From positions 310,001 to 374,000 of the forward strand of contig NZ_JAQKGU010000003.1 of the NCBI RefSeq assembly GCF_028532725.1: a stretch of 64,000 nt of DNA. Reading direction: 5' to 3'. The notes beneath the pieces were generated by a model. That model was not told the DNA's origin. It did not search any database and saw only the letters and a list, made by a program, of their open reading frames with translations. Numbering within the stretch: the stretch's first letter is position 1; every line of letters begins with the position of its first letter. The stretch comes from Desulfovibrio sp. Fe33 (GTDB lineage Bacteria; Desulfobacterota; Desulfovibrionia; Desulfovibrionales; Desulfovibrionaceae). A program made the translations under genes and the position numbers. This document shows, piece after piece, positions 39,551 to 50,298 of the stretch.

Positions 39551-39883
39551 ATGAAATTACTTGAAAATGCGGAACGCATCCGAATCTACATAGGCGAAGA
39601 CGATAAATTCGAAGGCCAACCCCTGGCCGACGTCATCGTTCGCGAGGCGCGCGAGCTCGGCCTGGCCGGAGCCACGGTCTTCCGTGGACTGATGGGCTTC
39701 GGGGCCAACAGCCTGATCCACACCAGCCGAATCCTGCGCCTGTCCGAAGACCTGCCCGTGGTGGTGGAAATCGTGGACCATCCGGACAGGCTCGCCCCCC
39801 TGCTCGACAAGCTCGACACCATGCTCAAGGAAGGCATGATTACTCGCGAGCCCGTAGACGTCATCGCCTATCGACACAGCTAG
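39551..39883 (+). CDS. DUF190 family protein
   Basis: The 110 residues match DUF190, a ferredoxin-like (PII-like) fold: AERIRIYIGEDDKFEGQPLADVIV, GLAGATVFRGLMGFG and LPVVVEIVD. The family often sits beside fluoride channels and may regulate them; the mechanism is not established. An SD (GGGGAG) is 4 nt before the ATG. Co-transcribed with crcB. Confidence 0.9.
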   Translation: MKLLENAERIRIYIGEDDKFEGQPLADVIVREARELGLAGATVFRGLMGFGANSLIHTSRILRLSEDLPVVVEIVDHPDRLAPLLDKLDTMLKEGMITREPVDVIAYRHS

Positions 39884-39888
39884 ATAAA

Positions 39889-39918
39889 AGGCCCCTGCGG
39901 GAGATATTCCCACAGGGG
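39889..39918 (-). terminator. cheB terminator (facing DUF190)
   Basis: GCCCCTG-CGGGA-GATAT-TCCCA-CAGGGGC with a T-rich run (CCTTTTAT) on the minus strand, 33 nt after the cheB stop. The plus strand lacks a T-tract, but the hairpin could still stall transcription from the DUF190 side. Confidence 0.7.
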
Positions 39919-39950
39919 CGCATCCGAGGAACCAATCCCTTCCCGGTCCC

Positions 39951-41018
39951 CTATCCGCAGGCCCGGACAATCTCCGGCGCGATCATGTCCAGGGACAACA
40001 CCTTATCGACGCCGCCCTGCTTGATGGCCTCCTGAGGCATACCGAAAACCACGCAGCTCGCCTCATCCTGGGCGATGGTGAACGCCCCGGCGTCCTTGAG
40101 CTCCTTCATGCCCTTGGCCCCGTCGTCGCCCATGCCGGTCATGATTGCGGCCACGACGTTTGGCCCGCCGTATCGCGCGCCCGACCGAAATAATACGTCC
40201 ACCGAAGGGCGGTGCCTGGACACGAGCGGACCGTCCCGGACCTCCACATAGTACCGTGTCCCCGAGCGTTTAAGGAGCATGTGCCTGTCGCCGGGAGCGA
40301 TAAGCGCCTGGCCGCGCATCATGGCGTCCCCGTCCCGGGCCTCCTTGACGGTGATCCGGCAAAGCGTATTGAGCCGGTTGGCGAACGCCGCGGTAAAATG
40401 TTCGGGCATGTGCTGGACGATGGCGATGGGAGGACATCCGATGGGCTGGGCTTCCAGAAACACGCGCAGGGCCTCGGTGCCGCCCGTGGAAGCGCCCACC
40501 AGACAGATTTTCTCGGTGGGCGACAGGATGCCGGGCTTGCCTTTGGGAAGGACCGCGTCCGCGCTGAGTTTGGGTTTGACTTCAACCGGCATGGGCACGG
40601 GCCGGCTCCGGCGGGTCCCGGCCAGGGCGGCGGCCTTGACCTTGTCGATGAGTCGGATTCTGGACTCTTCAAGAAATTTTTTGGTCCCGACCTTGGGCTT
40701 GGTGATGATCTCCACGGCTCCGTATTCCAACGCCTTGAGGGCGGTGGCGGTGCCCTCCCCGGCCACGGACGAGCATATGACCACAGGAATGGGCCGCTGC
40801 TGCATGATCTTGCGCAAAAAAGTCAGCCCGTCCATGCGCGGCATCTCGATATCGAGGGTGATGACGTCGGGGACCTCCTTTTTCAACCGCTCGGCGGCCG
40901 CGTAGGGGTCCACGGCCGTGCCCATGACCTCTATCTGAGGATCCGAGGAAAGGATGTCCTCAAGTGTTTGGCGAACGACGGCGGAGTCGTCGACGATGAG
41001 AACGCGAATTTTCTTCAT
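39951..41018 (-). CDS. cheB: Chemotaxis response regulator methylesterase CheB
   Basis: CheB removes methyl groups from chemoreceptors when phosphorylated by CheA. The 355 residues have an N-terminal receiver (IVDDSA, phospho-Asp in [10 protein letters not shown]) and a C-terminal esterase domain with the Ser-His-Asp triad in [18 protein letters not shown] and [11 protein letters not shown]. The ATG at 41018 has GAGAGGTGG upstream, 19 nt after cheA. cheR and cheW are not nearby. Confidence 0.95.
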   Translation of the reverse strand: MKKIRVLIVDDSAVVRQTLEDILSSDPQIEVMGTAVDPYAAAERLKKEVPDVITLDIEMPRMDGLTFLRKIMQQRPIPVVICSSVAGEGTATALKALEYGAVEIITKPKVGTKKFLEESRIRLIDKVKAAALAGTRRSRPVPMPVEVKPKLSADAVLPKGKPGILSPTEKICLVGASTGGTEALRVFLEAQPIGCPPIAIVQHMPEHFTAAFANRLNTLCRITVKEARDGDAMMRGQALIAPGDRHMLLKRSGTRYYVEVRDGPLVSRHRPSVDVLFRSGARYGGPNVVAAIMTGMGDDGAKGMKELKDAGAFTIAQDEASCVVFGMPQEAIKQGGVDKVLSLDMIAPEIVRACG

Positions 41019-41037
41019 GAACCACCTCTCGAAAATA

Positions 41038-43305
41038 CTATCGGGATTCCGCGACGACTCTGCGAACCAGGCTGGGCACATCCAGGATAAGCGCGATGGA
41101 GCCATCCCCCTTGATGGTCGCGCCCGAGATGCCTTCCACGTCCTTGTACACGCGGCCGAGACTCTTGATGACCGTCTGATGCTCGCCGATGACGGTGTCC
41201 ACCACGATGCCGACGCGGCTTCCCTCCACGCCGCAGATGACGATTTGCTCGATGGGAGGGTTCTCGCCTTCTACGTTGAACCACTCGCGAATATGGATGT
41301 AAGGGACGATTTCCCCGCGCAAATACAGGATACGCTGCCCGGAACCGGACTCCTCAACGTCACTGCGGGACAGCTCCACGCATTCCTCCACCAGAGTCAG
41401 GGGAATGACGTAGTACTCGTCCTCCACCCGGACCTGGAAGCCGTCGATGATGGCCAGGGTCAGAGGCAGCCGGATGGTGATGGTGGTGCCCACATCCGGC
41501 TTGGAATCGATGTCGATGAGCCCGCGCAGTGAATCGATGGCCCGCTTCACGACATCCATGCCCACGCCCCGGCCGGACACGCTGGTCACGGCCTCGGCGG
41601 TGGAAAAACCGGGTTCGAAGATGAGCTTGAGCAGTTCCTTCCCGCTCAGTTCGGCATCCTTGGAAATCAATCCGCGCTCAATGCCCTTCTCGCGGATCAT
41701 CTCGCTGCTCATTCCCTTGCCGTCGTCGACAATGCGGATGAGCACCTCGCCGCCGGAATGCTCGGCCGAGAGCGTGATCTTGCCCTGCGGCGGCTTGCCC
41801 TTGGCCGCTCGCTCATCCGGAAGCTCGATGCCGTGGTCGATGGAATTACGAAGGAGATGAACCAGAGGGTCCCCGAGCCGTTCGATGACCGTCTTATCCA
41901 GCTCCGTCTCCGCGCCGCTGGTGGACAGGGATATCTGCTTGCCCAGGTCCGCCGAAAGATCGCGCACCAGCCGACGGAACTTGCTGAAGGATGTGCCGAT
42001 GGGCAACATGCGGATGCCCAGGGTTGAATCGCGCAACTCGTCGCTCAACCGCTCCAGTTCCTCGGCCAGAAGCGTCAGGGCGGAGTCGTGCCGTTCGCTG
42101 ACGACCTGGGTTATCTGCGCCTGTACGATGACCAGCTCACCCACCAGGTCCACAAGATAATCGAGCTTTTCCGCCGCCACTCTAATACTGCCCAACGCTT
42201 CGTTGCGCTTCTTTCCGGCAGCCCTGTCACGAGCCTCGTCCTGCCGCTTGACCGCCATGTCGACCTTTTCCGGAGCGACCTTGCCCGATTCGCTCAGGAT
42301 CATGCCGATCGGCTTGTCCAGGCCGTCCATCTGGATGTTCAACGCTTCGGCCACGTCCGCATAGGTCAAATCGCCGCTCTGCACGAGCATCTCGCCAAGC
42401 ATGGGGATATGCACCGAATCCTCTTCGTCCGAAGAAAACAACCCGGCATCGGAGGGGGCGCATTGCGTTGCGGCCGGAGGCGGTTCCGGCAACGCGGATT
42501 CCGCCGTCACGGGCTCAGGCGAAGGGAGAAGATCATCATCGAGGGCGATCAAGGCCAACTCGGGAAGCCGTGCATCCTCAACGACCTCAATCTTCAACTC
42601 CGCATCCAAAAAGAAAAAAACATCCTGGACATCATCCCTGGACGCTTCGGTCTCAATGGTCAATTCCCAGCCGTTGCCGGTATCGCCATGGGCGGATTCG
42701 ACCTTGAGAGTTCCCAAACGCTCCAACTCGTCAAAAAAGCCTTCCACAGCGTCGACATCGACAGGAGCCCCGGCGGGACGGAGGGTGACGGCATAGCGGC
42801 GGAGCGCCCCTTGGCCTTCCGTGACGGGCAACGTCCCTTCGGCAATAGAAGGTTCGGCCTCCAAAAAGCCTGAATCGGACTCCGGCTCTTGAGACGGGAC
42901 TTCCCCGCCGTCACTCCCGGCATCCCCTTCGACAAACGCCCGAAGTCCGTCGAGAATGGCCTGCATGGCCTCCGGGGCCACCGGCTCATCGTCCTCGGCG
43001 TCGAGCATGGCCCGAATCTGATCGCGGGAGCGCAAGGCCAGGCCGCACAGAACCGGAGTAGCCCGCACGTCGCCGTTGCGCACCATGTCGAAGACCGTTT
43101 CCACCTCATGGGTGAATGCGGCGATCTCCTCGAACCCGAACATGGAACCGGAACCCTTGATGGTGTGCAACGCCCGGAAAATCCGGTTGACCAAATCCAT
43201 ATCTTCGGGAGCCTCCTCCAATTCGAGAAGGGCTCCTTCAAGCTCGATCAGGAGATCGTAGGCTTCTTCCTTGAATATCTGCCTGTTCAGGTCGTCTCCC
43301 GACAT
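41038..43305 (-). CDS. cheA: Chemotaxis histidine kinase CheA with extra T2SSE_N-like domain
   Basis: CheA autophosphorylates on its Hpt domain in response to chemoreceptors. In 755 residues the order is: Hpt (phospho-His H47 in ALHTIKGSG), a P2-like region (about 168-245), a T2SSE_N/MshEN-like helical segment (about 299-356), the P3 dimerisation domain, a HATPase domain with RNSIDHG, DDGKGM and GRGVGMDVV, and a C-terminal CheW-like domain. The T2SSE_N-like part is an uncommon insert. It lies directly upstream of cheB. Confidence 0.95.
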   Translation of the reverse strand: MSGDDLNRQIFKEEAYDLLIELEGALLELEEAPEDMDLVNRIFRALHTIKGSGSMFGFEEIAAFTHEVETVFDMVRNGDVRATPVLCGLALRSRDQIRAMLDAEDDEPVAPEAMQAILDGLRAFVEGDAGSDGGEVPSQEPESDSGFLEAEPSIAEGTLPVTEGQGALRRYAVTLRPAGAPVDVDAVEGFFDELERLGTLKVESAHGDTGNGWELTIETEASRDDVQDVFFFLDAELKIEVVEDARLPELALIALDDDLLPSPEPVTAESALPEPPPAATQCAPSDAGLFSSDEEDSVHIPMLGEMLVQSGDLTYADVAEALNIQMDGLDKPIGMILSESGKVAPEKVDMAVKRQDEARDRAAGKKRNEALGSIRVAAEKLDYLVDLVGELVIVQAQITQVVSERHDSALTLLAEELERLSDELRDSTLGIRMLPIGTSFSKFRRLVRDLSADLGKQISLSTSGAETELDKTVIERLGDPLVHLLRNSIDHGIELPDERAAKGKPPQGKITLSAEHSGGEVLIRIVDDGKGMSSEMIREKGIERGLISKDAELSGKELLKLIFEPGFSTAEAVTSVSGRGVGMDVVKRAIDSLRGLIDIDSKPDVGTTITIRLPLTLAIIDGFQVRVEDEYYVIPLTLVEECVELSRSDVEESGSGQRILYLRGEIVPYIHIREWFNVEGENPPIEQIVICGVEGSRVGIVVDTVIGEHQTVIKSLGRVYKDVEGISGATIKGDGSIALILDVPSLVRRVVAESR

Positions 43306-43586
43306 CCCGCAGCTCTCCTTGCGTCAGACTGGAATTCGAAAACCGGCATGAACCGGATGGATTGCCCTTGGCGGCGCACTGACAGTATATCACCCGGAAA
43401 GAACGGAATAGACCATTATATTCTTTCCGCAAAGACGACCCGCCATCGGCGCGGCTGACCTCCATGGCGAAGCGGAACGAATGTCCCCTTTGCCGCGCAC
43501 AAGAAAAGGCCCTCCCCGCCCCTCACGAGGCTTGGCAGCAAACGTCCGAACGGTTCGGCGAACGGGAAAAGGCGGAATGCGCCGGA

Positions 43587-44129
43587 TTACCCCTCGCGCT
43601 TGCGCAGCACGCGGATGGCCCGCCGTCTGCGATAGCGGCGGATGGCGAACAGGGAGACGAAATAGGTGATGATGGTGGCCGGAATGCCGAAGGCCAACCC
43701 GCCCGCAAACATGACCCCGAAGACCTGCCAGCCCGCATGGATCATGTCGACCATCCTGAGTTTGTCGGGATCGAAAGCCACGTTCTCGAACGGCATGACG
43801 ATCTTGCCCACCTCGAAGAGGAAATAATAGAACGGAACCATTGTGGCGGCGTTGGAATAACAGGTGGCCAGCCAGGCGGCCAGCTTGTTGACCCGCAGGA
43901 CGAACGCCAGGGCGATGACCACCACGGACTGAAACGGTATGATGGGCATCGCTCCGATGAACATGCCGAGCGCGCAGGCGGCGGCCAGGTTCTTGGGCGA
44001 CGAATTCTGGCGCATCAGACGCAGATACCAGTACCGCATCCAGCGTTTGCTGCCGCTCCACCTATCTCGGAAGGATTTCCTGGGCGGCTTGTCCGTGGAA
44101 GGCGTCCGGCGGAGATTCTCCTGAGTCAA
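43587..44129 (-). CDS. DUF2062 family membrane protein
   Basis: The 180-residue protein has a basic N-terminal section and then a DUF2062 membrane domain: SPKNLAAACALGMFIGAMPI, followed by NKLAAWLATCYSNAATMVPFYYFLFEVGK. A C-terminal hydrophobic helix and an arginine-rich tail follow. Function is unknown. It starts 4 nt after the EF-G-like gene stop. The 281-nt gap on its right (43306-43586) toward cheA holds no gene that I can see, only a TATACT/TATAAT-like AT-rich patch near 43390-43425. Confidence 0.85.
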   Translation of the reverse strand: MTQENLRRTPSTDKPPRKSFRDRWSGSKRWMRYWYLRLMRQNSSPKNLAAACALGMFIGAMPIIPFQSVVVIALAFVLRVNKLAAWLATCYSNAATMVPFYYFLFEVGKIVMPFENVAFDPDKLRMVDMIHAGWQVFGVMFAGGLAFGIPATIITYFVSLFAIRRYRRRRAIRVLRKREG

Positions 44130-44132
44130 GAC

Positions 44133-46184
44133 TTACTCCAGGACGTCAAAACGTGAAAATTTCATCATGAACCCGGCCCTTCCCTGCGTGGACGAGCGAA
44201 GGTCCGTGGAAAAACCGAACAACTTGCCGAGCGGAGCGAGTCCCTGGACGACCTTGAGTCCGGCCCGATCGATCATGTTCTCGATCTTTGCTCCCTTGGA
44301 GCCGAGCAGGCCGACCACTTCGCCGACGAACTCCTCGGGCACGCTTATCTCCACCCACATGATGGGTTCCATGAGCTTGGGATCGGCATGGGCCAACGCC
44401 TCTTTCAAGGCCATGGCCGACGCCATGCGGTAGCCCACCGGACTGGACTCGCCTTCCCGCCGCTCAATGCCGAGGACCCGCACGCGGACGTTCTGCACAG
44501 GGTAGCCCCGTATCACGCCGCTCTGAAGGCCGTCGGTGATGCCGTCCTCCACCGCTTCGAGCCAGGCTGCGGGCCACGCCTCGGTATCCACCTCAAAGGA
44601 TATGGACCGCTCCTTGCCGCGCTCAAGCGGCTCCACCGAAAGCTCCACCGCGCCGAAATGCATGACCTCGCCCAACTCGCGGTTGAACTCGCCCCTGCCC
44701 GTGGCCTTGGCGGCTATGGTTTCCTGGTAGACGACCTGCGGCTTGCCCGCGCGCGGTTCGAGACGGTACTCACGGCGAAGGCGTTCCAGAATGACCTCCA
44801 GATGCAGCTCGCCCATGCCGGACAAAATGATCTGGCCCGTGTCCTCGTCATGTTGGAGGTCCAGGGTCGGATCTTCCAGGAGATACTTTTCCAGCACTTC
44901 GTCGAGCTTTTCGCCTTCCTCGGTATTCCGAGGCTCGATGGCCAGGGAGATAACCGGCTTGTAGTTGGCGATCTGCTCAAGGATGATCGGCGACGACCTG
45001 TCGCACAGGGTGTCGCCAGTGCGGGCGAACTTCATGCCCGCAGCGGCCACCATGTCGCCCGCGAACGCGGAATCGATCTTTTCCTTGCGGCCTGCGTGCA
45101 GACGGAACAGCCTCGCCACACGCTCGTCCTGGTCCTGGGTGACGTTGTAGACGGCCTCACCCGCGTCGATGCGGCCGGAATAAATGCGCATCATGGCAAG
45201 CTTGCGCCCGGAATCCATGGCCACCTTGAATACCAGGGCGGACAAAGGCTCCTTGGACGAGACTTCGAAATGCTTCTTCGTATGCGTGACCGGGTCCACT
45301 CCAGTGGCGGGCGGCACGTCCAGCGGACTGGGAAGATACCGGCATACCGCGTCCAGCACCGGCTGCACGCCGATATTCTTGAGCGCGGAACCGACCAGCA
45401 CGGGAACGAACCGACGGGACAGAGTGCCCTTGCGCAGGGCCGCGTGCATCCTGTCGGCAGGCACATCCTCGCCGGACAGGTAGAGATCGAGTATTTCCTC
45501 ATCCTCTTCCGCGGCAGCCTCGATGAGCTTCTCACGCCACGCCGAAAGGCGATCGGCCTCTTCCCCGGTCACAGCGCGCCGCGTGTACTCGACTCCGTTG
45601 GTGGACTGGTCGAACTCCAGTCGCTCCATGGTAACGAGATCGAACACGCCGGAAAACTCCTGGCCCTCGCCGTCGGGATACTGGACGGCCACGGGGTTGG
45701 TCCGCAGCTTGCGGACCATGGAATCGAGCACGCCTTCAAAATTCGCGCCCAGGCGATCCATCTTGTTGACGAAGGCGAGCTTGGGCACATTGTAGGACTC
45801 GGATTGACGCCAGACCGTTTCGGACTGCGGCTCCACGCCGCTGACCCCGCAAAATACGCCCACGGCCCCGTCAAGCACGCGCAGGGAACGTTCCACCTCG
45901 ATCGTGAAATCCACGTGGCCCGGCGTGTCGATGATGTTAATCATGCACGGGTCCCACTGACAGGATGTCACGGCCGAGGTGATGGTAATGCCGCGTTCCT
46001 GCTCCTCGGGCATGTAATCCATGGTGGCCGTGCCTTCATGGACTTCGCCAATGCGGTGAATCTTACCGGAGTAATAAAGAATCCGTTCCGACAGCGTGGT
46101 CTTTCCGGCGTCGATATGCGCGATGATGCCGATATTGCGGAGGTTGCCGAGAACCTTCGCCGAGGGGGCGTTGCTCTTGCTCAC
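44133..46184 (-). CDS. Elongation factor G-like GTPase (fusA paralogue)
   Basis: The 683-residue protein has the five-domain EF-G layout: G domain with [19 protein letters not shown], the switch motif around [24 protein letters not shown] and NKMDR, and the C-terminal domains III-V. It stands away from the str operon (rpsL, rpsG, tuf), so it is probably the second EF-G (ribosome-recycling or spare type) and not the main translocase. The GTG start at 46184 has CGGAG 7 nt upstream and is 2 nt after the upstream stop. Confidence 0.9.
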   Translation of the reverse strand: MSKSNAPSAKVLGNLRNIGIIAHIDAGKTTLSERILYYSGKIHRIGEVHEGTATMDYMPEEQERGITITSAVTSCQWDPCMINIIDTPGHVDFTIEVERSLRVLDGAVGVFCGVSGVEPQSETVWRQSESYNVPKLAFVNKMDRLGANFEGVLDSMVRKLRTNPVAVQYPDGEGQEFSGVFDLVTMERLEFDQSTNGVEYTRRAVTGEEADRLSAWREKLIEAAAEEDEEILDLYLSGEDVPADRMHAALRKGTLSRRFVPVLVGSALKNIGVQPVLDAVCRYLPSPLDVPPATGVDPVTHTKKHFEVSSKEPLSALVFKVAMDSGRKLAMMRIYSGRIDAGEAVYNVTQDQDERVARLFRLHAGRKEKIDSAFAGDMVAAAGMKFARTGDTLCDRSSPIILEQIANYKPVISLAIEPRNTEEGEKLDEVLEKYLLEDPTLDLQHDEDTGQIILSGMGELHLEVILERLRREYRLEPRAGKPQVVYQETIAAKATGRGEFNRELGEVMHFGAVELSVEPLERGKERSISFEVDTEAWPAAWLEAVEDGITDGLQSGVIRGYPVQNVRVRVLGIERREGESSPVGYRMASAMALKEALAHADPKLMEPIMWVEISVPEEFVGEVVGLLGSKGAKIENMIDRAGLKVVQGLAPLGKLFGFSTDLRSSTQGRAGFMMKFSRFDVLE

Positions 46185-46186
46185 GT

Positions 46187-47050
46187 TCAGTCTCCGAGGG
46201 TCCAGGCGGTACGGTGAAAAAGGAAAAATCCGGGATGCAAATCCGGCCACACCCAGCACCCTTCCTGACCGGGGCCCAACACCAGACGGGCCTTGTCGAG
46301 GGCGTCGTCTATCCGGTCCGCGGGAACCACGGCCACATCCCGGACATCGTCCAGGAACGCCGCAAAGTCCGCCCCGCCCCGGGCGAACCCTTCAGGCAGG
46401 GGAACATCGGCGCCAAACACCGTAAACGCGATGTCGGGCTGGGCGAAGGACAGGGCTTCGAGGTCGAAATCCTCTTCCCCATCCAGGAAAATCGAGCCGC
46501 TGCAATCAAAAAGCGGCCTGTAGACGGCCAGTCGGCTCATGTCGGGACAGACATCCGGTCTTCCGGCCAGATCGAGGACCACGCCGGTAGCGCCCGTCCC
46601 GGCCAGATCGCGAAGCAACCCGGCCACCCGCTCCGCCGAAAGATCGGCGGCCAACTCCTGCCCTGCCAACTCCATTGCGGTGAGCAAAGGATGCGGCCAA
46701 TTCCCCTTTCCGTCCAGACGCACCGCCAGAATGTTCCCGACCCCGCAGGCGATGGCCGGAACAAGCGCGGCAAGCAGCCGGGCCGGAGAGACGAAGGACT
46801 CGTCAAACAGGACCAGGGCGAAATCCACCGGCCGGAACCGGCTGACCGAATCAAACCCGCCGCGCCAGCGCGTGGAGACCTGTCCGGCCGTATCCTTGCG
46901 CGGGCCGTACCAATCGTACAACCGTGCGATGCAGGTCTTCATCAGGGCGCGCTCCCCGTCCGCGGAAAGCCCGTAGGCCTCCGCGAAAAGGGAATCGTCA
47001 ACCTGAGACTCGCCAATCAAGTCGGAAAGGGAAAACACCGGGTCGGACAT
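46187..47050 (-). CDS. Conserved hypothetical protein, 287 aa
   Basis: The protein is not recognised. It is soluble and acidic. A stretch [38 protein letters not shown] loosely recalls the catalytic-domain helices of aldehyde dehydrogenase or histidinol dehydrogenase, but no catalytic Cys motif is evident. The stop is 2 nt before the fusA-like start, so the two are co-translated. Confidence 0.65.
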   Translation of the reverse strand: MSDPVFSLSDLIGESQVDDSLFAEAYGLSADGERALMKTCIARLYDWYGPRKDTAGQVSTRWRGGFDSVSRFRPVDFALVLFDESFVSPARLLAALVPAIACGVGNILAVRLDGKGNWPHPLLTAMELAGQELAADLSAERVAGLLRDLAGTGATGVVLDLAGRPDVCPDMSRLAVYRPLFDCSGSIFLDGEEDFDLEALSFAQPDIAFTVFGADVPLPEGFARGGADFAAFLDDVRDVAVVPADRIDDALDKARLVLGPGQEGCWVWPDLHPGFFLFHRTAWTLGD

Positions 47051-47084
47051 GGGAGCAGCCAGTTGCTGAAGGGTTGGCGGCGGC

Positions 47085-47813
47085 CTAGAGCCACTGCTTG
47101 AGCCAGCGCTTCCAACTTCCCTGGATGCGCGCGCGCTCTTCCTCGGACAGGGTCTTCTGATATTCGAAGTAGGAATATTCGGCCCGTTTCACGGCGTAAT
47201 CGCGAAGATCGGGGATGTCCGAAAAATTCTCCACCACGTATTGATAACGGTGCCAGGCCGGACCGAACTGCTCCGTGCGCCAGAAAAAGTCGGCCACGAA
47301 GATTTCATGCTCGGCCAGGATACGGCGGCTTTTGAGGATCATCGTCTTGGCCGCGTCGGCATACTTGGACTCCGGATAGGTCTCCACAAGCCTGTAGAGA
47401 TATTCCAGCGCCTCCTTGATGTTCTCCTGCCGCCTGTCGATGGTCTTGAACATGCTCACGTTCGCGTTGGCGATCTGATAGAGCACGTAGGGGATATTTT
47501 CGTTGCTGGGGTGCAGCGCCTCGAATTCCTTGTAGGCGTCCAGGGCGAGCATGTATTCCTCATCCAAGAAATAGGCGTCGCCCAAGGACAGCTCGCCCTT
47601 GAGGGAATACGGGCTGAACGGGAAGCGGTCCTTCAGTTTCGAAAAGTACTCCTGGGCGTCGCCGTAGTCCTTCTCATCCATGGCCGCCATGCCCGCTTCA
47701 TACAGCTCCTGAGCCGTATCCTCGGGCGGAGGCAGGAAATAGCTGTCGATCCAGATGCACCCGGCAAGGGACAACAGGACGACGACAAGGACGGGGGCCA
47801 GTATTCGACGCAT
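47085..47813 (-). CDS. bamD: Outer membrane assembly lipoprotein BamD
   Basis: The signal peptide ends with the lipobox LAGC (Cys about residue 19), so the protein is a lipoprotein. The 220 residues after it form TPR helices: AQELYEAGMAAMDEKDYGDAQEYFSKL, YSLKGELSLGDAYFLDEEYMLAL and so on. BamD is the essential BamA partner inserting β-barrels in the outer membrane. It begins 8 nt after the trxB stop. Confidence 0.92.
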   Translation of the reverse strand: MRRILAPVLVVVLLSLAGCIWIDSYFLPPPEDTAQELYEAGMAAMDEKDYGDAQEYFSKLKDRFPFSPYSLKGELSLGDAYFLDEEYMLALDAYKEFEALHPSNENIPYVLYQIANANVSMFKTIDRRQENIKEALEYLYRLVETYPESKYADAAKTMILKSRRILAEHEIFVADFFWRTEQFGPAWHRYQYVVENFSDIPDLRDYAVKRAEYSYFEYQKTLSEEERARIQGSWKRWLKQWL

Positions 47814-47821
47814 GGGGACTC

Positions 47822-48739
47822 CTAGTCCAATTGCTCAAGATAGGAAAAGGCGGCGGTAGCGGCGGTCGCCCCGTCGCCCACGGCGGAAGCCACCTGGCGG
47901 CACATCTTGGATCGGATGTCGCCGGCGGCGAAAATGCCCGGAACGTTTGTGCGCATCTCCACATCGGTTATGACGCCGTTGCGATCCATTTTGATGTCTT
48001 CGGGAACGAAGTCGACGATCGGCTCGAAACCGATGAAGATAAACACTCCGTCGAGATCAAGCCTGGACAGCTCACCGTTTTCGACGTTCCGCAAAGCCAA
48101 GGCTTCCACGTCGCTTTCACCCAGGATTTCATCCACGACGGTGTTGCGGATGATCTTGATCTTCTCATGCGTAAAGCATTTGTCCTGATAGCAGGCCTGA
48201 CCGCGAAAATCCTGGCGTCGGTGAATAAGGTGGACCTTGTTCACCAGGCGGGCCAGATACAAGGCCTCTTCAAGAGCGGAGTTGCCCCCGCCTATCACGG
48301 CCACATCCCGATCGCGAAAGAAATTGCCGTCGCACAGGGCGCAATAGGAGACGCCCCGTCCGATCAGCCGTTCCTCGCCCGGCACGTTGAGCTTGCGGTA
48401 CCGGGAACCGGTAGCCAGCACGACGGTCTTGGCGCGGACCTCTCCCTCGGCAGTCACGATGGTATGCCAGGGGGAGCCCACCTTGATGGAGCGGACCTCG
48501 TCGTTGATGCGATGCAGGTCGTACTCTTCAAGATGGTTGGCAAACTTGTCCGCCAGCTCCCATCCCTGAAGGCCTTTCGGAAAGCCGGGGTAGTTCTCGA
48601 TCTCCGAGGTCATCAGAACCTGTCCGCCGGGGGACAGCTTCTCGACCATGGCGGTTTTCACTCCGGCCCGTAAAAGATAAAGGGCAGCCGTCATTCCTGC
48701 CGGGCCGCCCCCTATGACTACGGCGTCATAAGATTCCAT
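47822..48739 (-). CDS. trxB: Thioredoxin-disulfide reductase
   Basis: TrxB reduces thioredoxin with NADPH and FAD. The 305 residues show the FAD motif VIGGGPAGMTAAL, the redox-active CALC disulfide (a CxxC of the usual position, with Leu where E. coli has Thr), the NADPH motif IGGGNSALEEALYLA with HRRQDFRG, and the C-terminal FAD contact GIFAAGDIR. It lies 3 nt downstream of trxA. Confidence 0.95.
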   Translation of the reverse strand: MESYDAVVIGGGPAGMTAALYLLRAGVKTAMVEKLSPGGQVLMTSEIENYPGFPKGLQGWELADKFANHLEEYDLHRINDEVRSIKVGSPWHTIVTAEGEVRAKTVVLATGSRYRKLNVPGEERLIGRGVSYCALCDGNFFRDRDVAVIGGGNSALEEALYLARLVNKVHLIHRRQDFRGQACYQDKCFTHEKIKIIRNTVVDEILGESDVEALALRNVENGELSRLDLDGVFIFIGFEPIVDFVPEDIKMDRNGVITDVEMRTNVPGIFAAGDIRSKMCRQVASAVGDGATAATAAFSYLEQLD

Positions 48740-48742
48740 AAA

Positions 48743-49063
48743 TTACAGCGCCTTTTTCGTGATCATTTCCTTGATGCTGCTCTTGGAAACGGCACCAGTG
48801 GACTGGTCGACGACTTCGCCGCCCTTGAACAGGATCAAGGTCGGGATGGCGCGGATGCCATATTTGCCGGGAGTTGCGGAGTTCTCGTCAACGTTCATCT
48901 TGACGATCTTGACCTGGCCTTCAAATTCCTCGGCCAGCTCGTCGATGACGGGACCCATGGCGCGGCAGGGTCCGCACCAAGGCGCCCAGAAATCGATAAG
49001 AACCGGGATGTCGCTCTGCAGAACGTCCTGCTCAAAAGTGCCGTCGGTAATCTGATTCGCCAT
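48743..49063 (-). CDS. trxA: Thioredoxin
   Basis: A 106-residue thioredoxin with the classic WCGPC active site in WAPWCGPCRAMGP and the cis-Pro loop AIPTL. It is the substrate of the adjacent TrxB. The ATG at 49063 has AAAGGAG upstream. Driven by the promoter at 49161-49190. Confidence 0.96.
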   Translation of the reverse strand: MANQITDGTFEQDVLQSDIPVLIDFWAPWCGPCRAMGPVIDELAEEFEGQVKIVKMNVDENSATPGKYGIRAIPTLILFKGGEVVDQSTGAVSKSSIKEMITKKAL

Positions 49064-49160
49064 GAAGATCTCCTTTTTTTGCTCGGCCGTGGGCCGTTGT
49101 ATTCCATCTACCGGCCGGGCCGGTGCGGCGCCATGCCGCAATTGTTTTTGCAATTTATTT

Positions 49161-49190
49161 AAAATAGGTCCGCATGTACCCAACTGTCAA
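49161..49190 (-). promoter_or_regulatory. Sigma-70-type promoter for trxA-trxB-bamD
   Basis: On the minus strand TTGACA (49190-49185) and TATTTT (49166-49161) are 18 nt apart, about 100 nt before the trxA start, in an AT-rich patch. The perfect -35 makes this a strong candidate. Confidence 0.7.
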
Positions 49191-49212
49191 GGAGTGGCGG
49201 GAATTTTCACGC

Positions 49213-50298
49213 CTAATCGGGGTTGGGAACCGTCCGTTTCCAGTCAAGCGGGACGATACGACCCCGGGGTATCGCTTCGAGGTCGAGCCCATGCCGAAAA
49301 CCGGCCTTGGCAAGCTGCCAGCCCGCATAGGCGATCATGGCCCCGTTGTCCGTGCACAGGGAAAGCCCCGGCAGGGTCAGCCGAAGCCCGTTGGCCTCGG
49401 CCACGCCGGCCATGGCCGCGCGCACGCCGGTGTTGGCGGCCACCCCACCGGCCACAATGAGGCTCTTGACCCGGCCCACACGCTTGAGAGCGCGCTCCAC
49501 CTTGATGCGCAAGGTATCGGCCACGCTCCAGTTGAAGGAGGCGCAGACCTTCGCCAGGGCTTTGCGCCGGTCCGCAGGCAACGCGTCTACGGCTTCCGGA
49601 CCGGCCATGGTATCGAACACCAGCCCCGGATGGGCGGCCACATGGTTGGCCACGGCCGTCTTGAGGCCGCTGAAGCTGAAATCCAAGGTCGGGTTATCGA
49701 TGTACGGCCGGGGAAACAACTCGGTATCAGGCTCGGCCTCCTGCGCGAGGTCGTCGATAAAACGTCCGCCTGGATATGGGAAATTCAGCATTTTCGCCGT
49801 CTTGTCGAACGCTTCCCCGGCGGCGTCGTCCAGGGTACGACCCATCAGCTCGAACTCCGTGGGCGAAGAAATCAGGTAGATGTGCGTGTGCCCGCCCGAA
49901 ACCAGCAAACCCAGAGCCGGGAAGCGCAGCTCCCCTTCCAGCCCGGGCGCGAGCAGATGCGCCCAAAGATGATTGACCCCGATCAGGTTCGCGCCGAACG
50001 CCAGGCTAAGACCCTTGGCGAAGCTCACGCCCACCAACAGGCTGCCGAGCAGCCCCGGGCCGCGCGCCACGGCCACGCCGTCGAGATTCTCACCGGACAC
50101 ACCGGTCTCGCGCAGGAGTTCCCTGTAGAGCCTGGGCAGAACGCGCAGATGCTCCCGTGAGGCTATCTCGGGGACCACGCCGCCGAACAGGGCATGCGTA
50201 TCCACCTGGGTCGCCAGCTTTTGACCAAGCAGGCGACCGTCCTCGACCAGGGCCACGGCGGTTTCGTCGCAGGAGGTCTCGATTCCAAGGATGAGCAT
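49213..50298 (-). CDS. tsaD: tRNA N6-adenosine threonylcarbamoyltransferase
   Basis: TsaD/Kae1 makes t6A37 in ANN-decoding tRNAs with TsaB, TsaC and TsaE. The 361-residue protein has the metal motif NHLWAHL (HxxxH), the ASKHA ATPase folds [13 protein letters not shown] and [10 protein letters not shown], and the C-terminal [10 protein letters not shown] and [12 protein letters not shown]. Its ATG overlaps the fbp stop (TAATG). Confidence 0.95.
   Translation of the reverse strand: MLILGIETSCDETAVALVEDGRLLGQKLATQVDTHALFGGVVPEIASREHLRVLPRLYRELLRETGVSGENLDGVAVARGPGLLGSLLVGVSFAKGLSLAFGANLIGVNHLWAHLLAPGLEGELRFPALGLLVSGGHTHIYLISSPTEFELMGRTLDDAAGEAFDKTAKMLNFPYPGGRFIDDLAQEAEPDTELFPRPYIDNPTLDFSFSGLKTAVANHVAAHPGLVFDTMAGPEAVDALPADRRKALAKVCASFNWSVADTLRIKVERALKRVGRVKSLIVAGGVAANTGVRAAMAGVAEANGLRLTLPGLSLCTDNGAMIAYAGWQLAKAGFRHGLDLEAIPRGRIVPLDWKRTVPNPD

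Noticed and set aside
43306-43586. A small gene between cheA and DUF2062
   Set aside because: Short frames exist on both strands but none has an SD, a conserved pattern or a sensible length; the gap looks like promoter DNA.
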